From positions 39,133 to 103,132 of the forward strand of contig WHVA01000416.1 in NCBI GenBank assembly GCA_015179125.1: DNA of 64,000 nucleotides, given 5' to 3'. The DNA comes from Gautieria morchelliformis. Lineage: Eukaryota; Basidiomycota; Agaricomycetes; Gomphales; Gomphaceae. This document shows, in pieces, positions 30,904 through 40,821 of the stretch (the stretch's first letter is position 1; each line of letters starts with the position of its first letter). Below the pieces are notes generated by a model. That model did not search any database, was not told where the DNA came from, and saw only the letters and a program-made list of their open reading frames with translations. The translations under genes were made by a program, and so were the position numbers.

Positions 30904-32110
30904 ATGAGCACTCCAGTCGACTTCTCCAAAATGACCAGCGCTGAGATGAAGCAGTATTTTGCTGACATGCTTGCGCAGAAGGAACTGGCCGAAAAGCGCG
31001 AGGCCGAGGAAGCCGCACGGAAAGAGAGGGAGCGTCTGGAGGAGCAGCGCAAGGAGAAAGAGCGCAAGGAACAGGAGCGGAAGGAACAGGAGCGGAAGGA
31101 GAAGGAGGAGCGTGACCGTAAACGTCGCGAGGAGGAGTCGCGTGTCCGCGAAGAACAGCGGAAACAGGACACAGCCAAAAAAGCTGCGGAAGACAAGGCC
31201 GCGGCGGAGGCGGGAAAATCCCGGGTGAGTCGGAAACGTCATGTGCTTAGTTCTGATGCTGACAGAAGAACTTGGCAGAAAATGATCGTCGGAAGACACC
31301 GCGGAAAGCACGCCGTCCCCTGACGGGAAGGGGAAGCAACAGGAAGTAGTTCCTGTGCTGAACCTTGTGGCGGATCGGAAAAGGAGGGCGGACGAGTTTC
31401 AGCAGGCCAGGAAGAACAAGATGGCCCGCATCGTCGACCTTCGGGAATTGGGACCGGAGAATCCCACAACCCGGAAACGGAAGACGAGGGACGGGGAAGA
31501 AGAAAAGGCCCCCTGCGACACATGCGAGGTGAAGGGGCTCGAATGCATATGGTCGGAAAATCCGCGGGAAACCGCCTGCGAACGGTGCCGCGACAAGAAG
31601 AGGCGGTGCGTCGTGGACGGCTGTTCCACGAGGGTGGAGTGGAAAAGGCGGAAGGTCGAGACCGAGGGGCCTGAAACCCCAAAGTCAAAACCAAGGCCGA
31701 GCGGGAAGAAGACGGCGGAAGGGGTTCCACCGACCGGGAAGGTGAACATGTTGCCTCTGCTTGACATCGCCGAGTCTCTGAGGGGTATCCGGAGATCCCA
31801 GCACGGGATCCGGAACACACTCGAGGAGATGTCCGTAGTTCAACAGCAACAGCTGTTGAGCTTCCAGAACCAGATGACGGTTTTGTCGGCGGTTGTGGAG
31901 CAAATCAAGCGGGAGTTCCAGTGGCGGAATAGCATGCTCCGGGAACGAATAGAGTGGAGGATGCAGGAGGAGGATGGGGCGGAAGCGGGTCCGAGCCAGG
32001 TGGTGGATAAGAGGGTGGAGACAGAGTTGGTCAATGTGGAGATAGGTCATGCGGAAGAGGGTGCGGAAGCGGAGAACGAGGGTGAAGCGGAAACGATGAG
32101 GGAGGAGTGA
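30904..32110 (+). pseudogene. Antisense retrotransposon gene: Zn2Cys6-like, coiled-coil, acidic protein
   Basis: Same position and strand as the extra gene of element 1, tail to tail with the integrase (130 bp apart). ATG 30904 opens MSTPVDFSKMTSAEMKQYF, then a long E/K/R-rich run strongly predicted by eye as coiled coil (about residues 25-105). An intron of 41 nt (31225-31265, gtgagt...gacag) follows in phase. A frame change of one base at about 31288 then breaks the gene; the continuation (frame of 31355) reads LNLVADRKRRADEFQQ, and CDTCEVKGLECIWSENPRE with CERCRDKKRRC: C-X2-C-X6-C-X10-C-X2-C-X6-C, which fits the fungal Zn(II)2Cys6 consensus. A basic patch, a Gln-rich helix and an acidic tail (to TGA 32108-32110) complete it. 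DNA binding is a motif-based inference. Confidence 0.78.
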
Positions 32111-32240
32111 GTGTCGAAGTGACTTGTAAATTTTTCTTGAAGTGTCGGAAATTAGTGTAGCGGAATAGTAATCGGATTTGAACAATGACTTGAGAACTTG
32201 TAAGAAAACAATGGGGTATCGGAAATGAGGTCGGAAATGA

Positions 32241-33473
32241 CTAAGGCGCGGAAATGGGGCCAGGTTTATCAGGATAAGACTTGTGGAAATCAGAGACGAG
32301 GTCAGAGGCGTGGTCTAGTTCGGTGGCGGAAATCCACGAGGTCTCTTTGTCGGTGTTTTCATAGCCTGCCCACTTGACTAGGTATTGGAGTTGGCAGCGG
32401 TATCGTCTGTCGAGCTTGGAGTTGAGAATTTCCGAGATTTCATATGCCGGTTCTCCGTCGATGACGACTGGAGGAGGTGGAGGTTGTTCTCGATTCAGAA
32501 TTGTATTCGGAACTGTGGGTTCAAGCATGGAGACATGGAATACTGGGTGTACTGTGCGCATATTGTCAGGAAGTCTGAGGGTGAAAGAACGACTGCCGGC
32601 CTTAGCGATGATCTCGTAAGGTCCAAGGTATTTCTCAGAGAGCTTCTTCGAGGGGCAAGCAGTGTGGAAGTTTTCCGCTTTGACAAAGACTTTGTCGCCA
32701 ATCTCAAATGCCGGTTGCGGAAGGCGTTTCCGATCGGTGGAAGTTTGATATCTCTTCTGGGCAGCAGTAATGTTCTCTCAGAGGTGCTGGTGAAGGTCGT
32801 CAAGTTCCACAACGAAATCTCAGGCTCTTGCAGAGGCAAGGTCGCGTTCGGGGTGGATGGCGAGATTCGGGTGGTAGCCCTTGTTGGCGTAAAAGGGTGA
32901 AATTCCGGTGGTAGCGGAAGGCGCATTGTTGTACGCAAATTCCGCGAGTGGAAGGTCAGACCAATTTCTGTGTTGGTAGTTGCATTAGACACGGAGATAC
33001 TGCTCAAGGGTCTGATTAGTACGTTCCGTTTGTCCGTCTCCTTCGGGGTGATAACCGGAAGTGAAATGGAGCTTCATGTCGAGAGCCTTGCCGAGTGTGC
33101 GGAAAAAGGATGACACGAATTCGGAACCACGGTCGGAAGTGACATGGGAGGGGATTCCGTGCTTGGAAAAGACGTGGAGCACGAAGAGCTGTGTGAGCTG
33201 GGCGGATGTTATGGTGTCGTAGGTCGGAATAAAGATGGACTGCTTTGTGAGGCGGTCAACGATTACTAGAATGGTATCATAGCCAGATGACTTAGGAAGT
33301 TTCTCAATGAAATCCATGGATATCGAATTCCATGGTTGTTCTGGGATCGGAAGTTGCTTCAGGAGGCCGTAGGGTTTGTGACGTTGAGGCTTGGCTTGCA
33401 TACAGGTGGTGCATGACTTGCAGTAGTCTTGGACCATCGTGCAGAGGAGGGGCCAAGTATAGGTACGTCGGAT
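32241..33473 (-). pseudogene. pol: Element 2 integrase with chromodomain, broken by stops
   Basis: Integrase blocks YCKSCTTCMQAKPQRHKPYG, SMDFIEKLP, TSDRGSEF, HPEGDGQTERTNQTLEQYLRV, then a TAA at 32985-32987. The same frame continues through a TGA at 32820-32822 (ARA*DFVVEL, where element 1 has CGA-type Arg) and a TGA at 32778-32780 (HL*ENITAAQ). The tail (NMRTVHPVFHVSMLEP) and the chromodomain (YEISEILNSK, LQYLV KWAGY, TSWI) end at 32241. Its zinc region follows the RNase H run with one frame change near 33473. Confidence 0.88.
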
Positions 33474-34160
33474 TATGTCGAGGGTTTTGTTCTGGCCTTG
33501 GTGTCCTGAGAGCGGATGATCGTGGCTTTGCTGGAGTACGCGAAGTCGTAGATCGTTGGTGTCCGGAACGTAAATCCGGGACTTGTACCAGAGAAATCCG
33601 TTGGAATCGAGGGACCATCCAGGACTGGTGGGGTCATCGAGGTGGGTTGCGGAGATGGGGTCGGAACGAGTGCGGAACGGATGTCGGAATGGAGAGACTC
33701 GGTGTCCATAATTATTGAGGCGCGGAGTAGTGGAAACTGCAATGCTGTGGCACGCAGGGACGATGCCAGTTCCTCAGTAGAGAATACTGGGCGGAAATTG
33801 TGTGGATTAACGCTGGCATAGTCACTACTTCCCTCTTTTGGGTAGACGTCCCAACGTCTAGTGAGCGCGTCGGGTTTTGCTCCGAGCTTTCCGGGGCGGA
33901 AGCGGATCACCATGTTGAACTGTGAGAGGTATTCAGACCAGCGGACTTGACAGCGAGTCAAAATCTTAGTAGTTGCAAAATACTCAAGGTTCTTATGATC
34001 TGTTACAATGTCGATCGGATAAGTTGGACCTTCGAGGTAGTGTCTCCAGATTTTGAAGGCTTCGAAAATCGCAAGTAGTTCCTTATCGTGGACGTCGTAG
34101 TTGAGTTCCGGGGCGGAAAAGGTGCGGGAATGAAAGGCGATCGGATGAATTTCTCTGGAA
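33473..34160 (-). pseudogene. pol: Element 2 RNase H region
   Basis: REIHPIAFHSRTF, LNYDVHDKELLAIFEAF, TDHKNLEYFATTK, VRWSEYLSQFNMVIRFRPGKLGAKPDALTRRWDV: the RNase H and connection region matching element 1 at about 10.8-11.1 kb. The open run continues upstream to 34315 but residues before REIHP come from the B-family fragment in another frame and do not make sense. Confidence 0.85.
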
Positions 34161-34163
34161 CAA

Positions 34164-36002
34164 GGCAGGACTGTTGGTGAGGCAAAAGAACATGACCTGC
34201 AGCTCGAAGAGTCCTCAGTTGTTGCGGAATGCAGCCTTCCACTCGTCACCCTCATGGATCCGAACATTGTTGAAACCCCAGCGGACATCCAGCTTAGTGA
34301 AGTACCTTGCCCCATGGAATTGTGTGATCAGTTCAGAAATGAGTGGAATGGGGTACCAATTCTTGATCATGATCGCATTCAAGGCCTGGTAATCCTGCAT
34401 GAGTTTGAGCCATCCTTCTTCTTGATGAAGAACGCCGGAGATGCCATGGGTGACTTGGAGGGGCGGATCCTCCTGGTATGGAGGTTCTCCGCAAGGCATG
34501 CATTGAGCTCTACCTGTTCCCTGGGTGACAGCGGGTAGACCTTACAGTTGGTGGGCTTTGACCCAGGCTCCAACTCAATGGCGTGGTCCCACAGCTTCTG
34601 TGGAGGCAAGGCATCAAACGACTCTATGGCAAAGACATCCTTGAACTCCCACAGGTACTCCAGCATCTCCACCTCCACTTCATCATGTTTCCTGGAGGCT
34701 TCTGCGAGGCATTGTGAAATGTTTCCGGTGGCACGGACATGCTCTGCTTCTGGTGGAAGGTTTATGTACAGCAACTGTTCCCCTTCCACCAAAGTGTCTT
34801 CCGGGCCGAGTCAGATGGCATTGGAATCAGAATTGGAATTGGGAGTGGAAGCTGGTTCAAATTCCGCTTCCGAATCCTCTTCCACAAGCAGTGGATGAGG
34901 GCCAGAACAACATGTCTGTATGAGCTGTTCGGTTTCCCGCTGCTCCTGACGCTCCTTCCACACTTCTGACCTGCACATGTGACACTTGGTCGAGCATCTA
35001 CTCATCAGCACCTTCTGAGTCTTCCAGTTGATCTCCAGGTTGTGCTCCTGCAGCCAGGTAATCCCAAGGATGATGATGTCTTGCTTCCCCAGGCTGGTGA
35101 CTGCAAAGGAAGTGGGTTCCGTGGGTCCATCATAGCAGAGAATTGTGTCTACTATTTCTGTGATGGACCCTGCCTCATTAGGGCTTCCATCCACATTGAA
35201 CACCGGGATTGCACATTGCAACTTCAGTGTGGTCAGTCGGTTCCATTCCATGTAGTCCTGGTCCATAAACTGACCAGTGGACCCACAGTCAGCAAGTGCG
35301 GGTCTGGATGTGAGTTCTGCTGTGTCCATCATCTGGATCTCAACCTTAATGAACAGTGACTTGGGGCCAGGGGTGGCAGCAACGACATAGCGCTTCGGGA
35401 GGCGTCTCTCCCAAGGACAGATATGGAGTGGACGGGATGTCATAATTGACTTTTGTGTGACTTTATCTGGTGGGTCTGCACGAAGTGAGGGGAGTGGGCG
35501 CTTTTCATTCTCTACTTCAAGACAGGGAAACTGGTTATGTACAGGCAGCAGGGGCACACATCTCACCTGCGGCACATCACAAAATGCGACGCATCTCCCA
35601 CTTCTGACATGCCATGTTCTGCATTTTTGGAACATTCTTCCACAGTGGCCACTCTGCTTATGTCTGCCAACATGAGGAACTCTGGAAGGAGCTCAAGTTT
35701 CTCCTCTGTGGTCATAAGCCAGATGTCAAAAGCTTGGGGGCACTCACAGGCATAGTGGCCTGGCTGCCGGCATTGGAAGCAGGTGACGGTTGGGTCGCCT
35801 TTTCCATGCATGCGGTCAACGTCCATTGGAGCAGGGCCACTCTTCGAAGGAGAGGGGCTAGGGTTCTGAGCAGGGGCCGGTGTAGCAACCATTGCAAATG
35901 TCTTCTGTGTTGGAATGAATACTGCTCCGGATTTGGGCACATGTGGAGTAGGACAAACGGAACTGCATGTCATGTTCCGGTTCATCTCCACAAAGGCCTC
36001 AT
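34164..36002 (-). mobile_element. B-family fragment B3 (partial gag, protease, partial reverse transcriptase)
   Basis: Reading leftwards from 36002: Gag from NEAFVEMNRN through CCHC knuckle CFQCRQPGHYACEC to TGA (HFVMCRR, about 35563). Then in the -1 frame FCDVPQVRCVPLLPVHN, protease PALADCGSTGQFMD, linker, and reverse transcriptase up to LTNSPA at 34164. Frame breaks occur near 34800 and 34400. Relative to B1 it has lost many CpG sites (for example CGA to CAA, CCG to CTG), so it is the oldest of the three B copies. It is cut on the right by B2 and on the left by element 2. Confidence 0.85.
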
Positions 36003-36483
36003 TGTCAGGGGACACCCTGTTTTCCATATCCAGTTCCGACACCACACCCAGTTCCGATTCCATTTCCGACTCCGCATCCAGTTCCGATTCCATCTCCGCC
36101 TCCGCTTTCGGAAATGATTCCGCTCCTGGGAGAACTTCCACCAGTTCTGTTCGCCTTGCCAGTTCCACTCCCATTTCCGAGTTCCACTCTCGGAACAGTG
36201 TCAGAAATCAAGCGACTCGCATGATAGGTGCCATCAAGGGGCGATCAAGGGTCAGGGGGATGCAGGGTTGATGGCGGGTGCCAAGTGTTGTCCCTGGCTG
36301 CGCAGCGTAGTATAATACAGGCTCGCTGACATTGGGGGTCCTTAGACTTTTCTCTTTGGATTTCCCCTTGTCAGGTGAGAATCCCCTCTCTTGTATACGC
36401 CGTTCATTTATACATACTTTGGATTTCCCCTTGTCAGTTGTGTGGTAGTGTGATCTCCACAACCAGTCAGGGTTGCCCTTACA
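36003..36483 (+). repeat. 5' LTR of B2
   Basis: TGTCAGGGGACACC to GCCCTTACA, about 481 bp, the inverse of the B1 LTRs with more substitutions. The downstream GCAGAAAAGTCTC is shared with B1 and is the likely primer-binding region; the tRNA is not identified. Confidence 0.92.
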
Positions 36484-36670
36484 GCAGAAAAGTCTCTCCC
36501 CTAGAGGACCGGCGGTCGTACTGTGCGTTGCATTCGCCATAGGGGCGTTCGGAATCGGAGACAGCGACTCGGAGATCACGACCTCTTCCGCACACACAGC
36601 ATATGACAGCCCCTCTTCTTACGTCGAGCTCCCAACCCCGGAAATCCCATCCCATATTTCTCCTTCCGAC

Positions 36671-37837
36671 ATGGATCCGGACGATCGTCTTCGGAATATG
36701 GAAGAGGAATTGACGCGGAACCGGATGAAGACCGACGCGATTGAAACAGCCTTACAAGCGATTTTGGCTAAGTTAGATATTCCACAAAGTGGTGGAAATG
36801 AAATGCTAGATAATCCGGATTTTGGAAAAGCGGAAGCAGCAGAAGAGAGGATGTCCGCGAAGTTAGCAAAGGTCAAACCCGCTACTCTGGCGGACTTTTA
36901 CGGAGATCGGGAGAAGGGACGTGCATTCTTCAACACATGCAGCATCTACTTCGCAATTGTCAGGGACCTCTTTCCGAACGACCAGGCTTGGATCCACTGG
37001 GCATTGTCCTTTCGGACCGTGCAGCCCGGTTTGCAAACAAGGTGATCTGACATGAAGCGAAGGGCAAGGGGAACTACTTCCGGGACTGGGACGCCTTCAA
37101 GAAAACATTTTCCGACCAGTTCTGCCCAAAAAACGAGCAGCTCACAGCCCTTACAAAGCTCGAGGGAACCAGCTGGTACCAGGCCAAGGATCCGGTCGAT
37201 GACTACATTGACCGCTTCCAGGAGCTCATTGACCTTGCGGAGTATGACGACGACAAGACGATCGTCATCAAATTCCGACGGGGGCTTGATCCGACACTCC
37301 AGAACCAAGGTGCGCTGCTTGGGGATGGAGCTCCGGATTTCAATGACCCGGAAGGGTGGTACCAAGCTGCGCGAAGGGTGTCCCGAAACAGGGAAGCAAA
37401 CGAGGCCTTTGTGGAGACAAACCGGAACATGACATGCAATTCCGCTTGTCCTACTCACCCATGCCAAGACCCGAAGTGCATTCATTCCCACACGGAAAGT
37501 ATTTCCGACGGTTGTTCTGCCTGGCCCTATTAGGAACCCTAGCCCCCCTCCCTCGAAGAGTGGCCCTGCCCCGATGGATGTTGACCGCATGCGCGGAAAA
37601 GGCCACGGAACCATCACCTGCTTCCAATGCCGACAACCAGGCCACTATGCCCGCGAGTGCCCCCAAGCCTTTGACATCCGGCGTATGACCACAGAGGAGA
37701 AGCTTGAGCTCCTTCCAGAGTTCCTCATGCTCGCAGACATAAGCGGAGTGCCCACTGCGGAAGGAATTTCCGAAAATGCGGAACATGGTACGTCGGAAGT
37801 GGAAGATGCGTCGGATTTTGTGACGCGCAGCGGGTGA
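36671..37837 (+). pseudogene. gag: B2 Gag, broken
   Basis: From ATG 36671 (MDPDDRLRNMEEELTR) it matches B1 Gag. After TLSF a 7-nt deletion (B1 TTCAAAT) shifts the frame at about 37012. The shifted-back frame still contains the same TGA as B1 (GTGATCTGACATGAAG, near 37045). Further frames give FRRGLDPTLQNQ, and CCHC CFQCRQPGHYAREC (37574-37837), ending VTRSG-TGA with pol starting in the -1 frame exactly as in B1. Confidence 0.85.
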
Positions 37838-39356
37838 GATGTGTGCCCCTGCTGCCTGTACATAACCGGTTTGCTGTCTTGAAGTAGAGAATGAAAAGCC
37901 CCCACACCCCTCACTTCATACAGACCCACGGGATAATGTCACACAAAACCCAAATCCGACACCCCATCCATCCTGCATCCGCCCCTGGTAGAGACGCCTC
38001 CTGAAGCGCTATGTTGTTGCTGCCACCCCTGGCCCAAAGTCACTAGTCATTAAAGTGGAGATCCAGACGACCGATACGGTGGAAGTCAAATCCGGACCTG
38101 CCCTTGTCGATTGCGGGGCCACTGGTCAGTTTATGGACCGGGACTATGTGGAACGGAACCGACTAACCACGCGGAAGTTGCAACGTGCAATCCCGGTGTT
38201 CAATGTGGATGGAAGTCCCAATGAGGCAGGGTCCATCACGGAGATAGTAGACACAATTCTCCGCTACGATGGAGACACAGAACGCACTTCCTTTGCAGTC
38301 ACCAGCCTGGGGAAGCAAGACATCATCCTTGGGTTTACCTGGCTTCAGGAGCACAACCCGGAGATCAATTGGCAGACTTGAAAGGTACTGATGAGTCGAT
38401 GCCCAGCCAAGTGTCACATGTGCCGATGGGAAGTGCAGAAGGAGCGCCAGGAGCAGCGGAAGACCGAACGGCTCATACAGACATGTCGTTCTGGCCCCCA
38501 TCCACTGCTTGCAGAAGAAGACTCGGAAGCGGAATTTGAACCGAGTCCCACTTCCGATTCCGATTCCGATTCCGATTCCGACGTCATCCGACTCGGCCCG
38601 GAAGATACACTGGCGGAAGCGGAGCGCTTGCTGTACGTAAACCTTCCACCGGAAGCGGAACACATCCGCGCCACCGGAAATATTTCGCAATGCCTTGCTG
38701 AAGCCTCCAAGAAGAATGATAGAGTGGAGGCGGAAATTCCAGAGTACCTGCAGGAGTTCGAGGACGTCTTTGCCAAGGAGTCGTTTGATGCCCTGCCTCC
38801 ACGGAAGCTGTGGGACCATGCCATCGAGTTGGAGCATGGGTCAAAGCCCACCAACTGCAAGGTCTACCCACTGTCACCCAAGGAGCAGGTAGAGCTCGAT
38901 ACATTCCTTGCGGAAAACCTCCGTACAGGGAGGATCCGCCCCTCCAAGTCACCCATGGCATCTCCGGTGTTCTTCATCAAGAAGAAAGACGGCTCACTCA
39001 GACTTGTGCAGGATTACCGGGCCTTGAATGCGATCACGATCAAGAACCGGTACCCCATTCCACTCATTTCCAAACTAATCACACAACTCCGCGGGGCAAG
39101 GTACTTCACTAAGCTGGATGTCCGCTGGGGCTTCAATAATGTTCGGATCCGGGAGGGAGACGAGTGGAAGGCCACATTCGGCACCAACCGAGGACTCTTT
39201 GAGCCACAGGTCATGTTCTTCGGCCTCACCAACAGTCCCGCCACATTCCAGACGATGATGAATGACATTTTCCATGACATGATAGCAGAAGGGGTTGTCT
39301 GTGTCTACCTCGATGACATCCTCATCTTCACAAAAACAATGTCCGAACATCGGTAA
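37838..39356 (+). pseudogene. pol: B2 protease and reverse transcriptase, broken
   Basis: Protease VEVKSGPALVDCGATGQFMD (38055-38381) ends at a TGA in WQT*KVLM. Reverse transcriptase follows from 38391: DHAIELEHGSKP, FIKKKDGSLRLVQDYRALN, FFGLTNSPATFQTMMN, VYLDDILIF. It stops at a TAA (39354-39356) where B1 has Glu (EHREVV). The frame between 37850 and 38055 is also shifted. The catalytic motif YLDD is intact but no continuous product is possible. Confidence 0.85.
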
Positions 39357-40538
39357 GTCGTGCGGAGAGTGCTGGAACGGCTCTGGGAATACAACCTGTG
39401 TCTCAAGCCGGAAAAGTGTGAATTTGAGCGGACGCGGATAGAGTATCTTGGGGTAATTGTGTCGGAAGGAAAGGTGGAAATGGACCCAGTCAAAGTTTCC
39501 GGTGTATCGGATTGGCCTGTGCGGCGGAAGAAGAAGGAGGTCCAGTCCTTCATTGGGTTTGTCAATTTCTACCGGCGGTTCATCAAGGACTTCTCCTGCC
39601 ATGCCCATGCCCTCTTCGACCTCACCAAGAAGGAGGTTGGATGGCAGTGGGGAGAGCCGGAACAGACCTCCTTTGACAAACTCAAAGAGCTGATCACTTC
39701 CGCCCCGGTCCTAGTCTTTCCCGACGACTCTCGCCCTTATCGAGTCGAGGCGGATTCTTCCGACACAGTTACCGGAGCGGTCTTGTCACAACAGTCCTTG
39801 GAAGATGGTGGGGGGTGGCATCCGATTGCCTTGTTCTCTAAGAGCCTTAGTCTGGTCGAGCGGAACTATGAAATCCACGACAAGGAGATGCTGGCAATCA
39901 TCCGAGCGCTGGAGGAGCGGCGACACTTCCTCGAGGGTGCTCTATGCCCGTTTGAGATCTGGACAGACCACAAGAACCTTGAGTATTTCCGCACATCTAA
40001 GAAGTTGAACCGACGACAAGCACGGTGGTCCCTACACCTGTCCCGGTTCGACTTCATGCTCCACCACCGCCCGGCCGCACCATGGGCAAGCCCGATGCCC
40101 TATCCCGCCGTGCGGATCATGGAAGCGGAAGTGGGGACAATGCGGATATGACACTGCTCTGCCCTACTCTCTTTGCAATCCGCGCCCTAGAGGGAGTGAC
40201 TGCAGTTGGGGCGGAAGCGGAAATGCTCCGGGACATCCGGAGGCAGTACCAGAATGGAGAGAAGGAAGAATCAGTGGTGAAGGCAGTGGAGGAGCTGTGG
40301 AAAGGGCATTCACGGTCAGTACAGGCAATGGAGTGGTTGGAACGTGATGGGTTGCTCCACTTCAGGGGCAAGGTCTATGTTCCGGATGGGGTGGACCACT
40401 GCGCGGCCACATTGTGTCCCAGCACCATGACACACGGGTCGCTGGGCATGCTGGCCGGTGGAAGACGCTGGAGTTAGTGGCTCGGAATTACTGGTGGCCT
40501 CAGATGTCCCGCTACATTGGACAGTACGTGAAGACATG
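39357..40538 (+). pseudogene. pol: B2 RNase H and integrase N-terminus, truncated
   Basis: In frame after the TAA: RVLERLWEYNLCLKPEKC, IGFVNFYRRFIKDF, DSSDTVTGAVLSQQS, WTDHKNLEYF. One base is missing at about 40078 (HHRPGRTMGK is split), the frame resumes from 40085 (MGKPDALSRRADHGS) and shifts again near 40405 to give SQHHDTRVAGHAGRWKT, YWWPQM, QYVKTC. The integrase is cut by the LTR at 40539, so the catalytic core is absent. Confidence 0.85.
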
Positions 40539-40753
40539 TGTAAAGGGTGTTGATCTTAAGACCTTGTATCACAAGGGCACAACAGAACTTGACCAATGAG
40601 TGGTATTCTGAATGCTACGTAGTGACAGGTAAGAGTAAGATGCGATGGGAACCGCTGGCCGGTTCCCACGCATGAACTATACAGTGGGTCCCTAAGGGGC
40701 CCAATGGGATTATGTAATAACTAATGTACATGTAGATACACAGGTTATTTACA
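40539..40753 (-). repeat. 3' LTR of element C, about 215 bp
   Basis: On the element strand TGTAAATAACCTGTG to ATCAACACCCTTTACA. The same LTR is at 62187-62400 (element D). Just before it on the element strand lies the purine tract AGAGGGGGAGGG (about 40754-40765). Confidence 0.9.
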
Positions 40754-40821
40754 CCCTCCCCCTCTATAGATAACTATAGGGGTTAACTACTACTCATAGA
40801 GGTCATCCATGAGGGAATCCT

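Larger units (their letters stand above)
30100..34163 (-). mobile_element. Ty3/gypsy element 2, 5'-truncated
   Basis: 3' LTR (30100-30781), opposite-strand zinc-cluster gene, integrase-chromodomain and RNase H of a family close to element 1 (PQRHKPYGLLKQLPIPEQPWNSISMDFIE). It stops at about 34160 within the RNase H start and joins a B-family reverse transcriptase fragment in the same orientation. Gag, protease, reverse transcriptase core and 5' LTR are missing. Confidence 0.85.
36003..40538 (+). mobile_element. Ty3/gypsy B2, 3'-truncated, plus strand
   Basis: 5' LTR, Gag, protease, reverse transcriptase, RNase H and the integrase N-terminus, in the opposite orientation to B1 and B3. It ends at QYVKTC (40538), where the LTR of element C begins. 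It starts directly against the Gag of B3. Confidence 0.92.
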
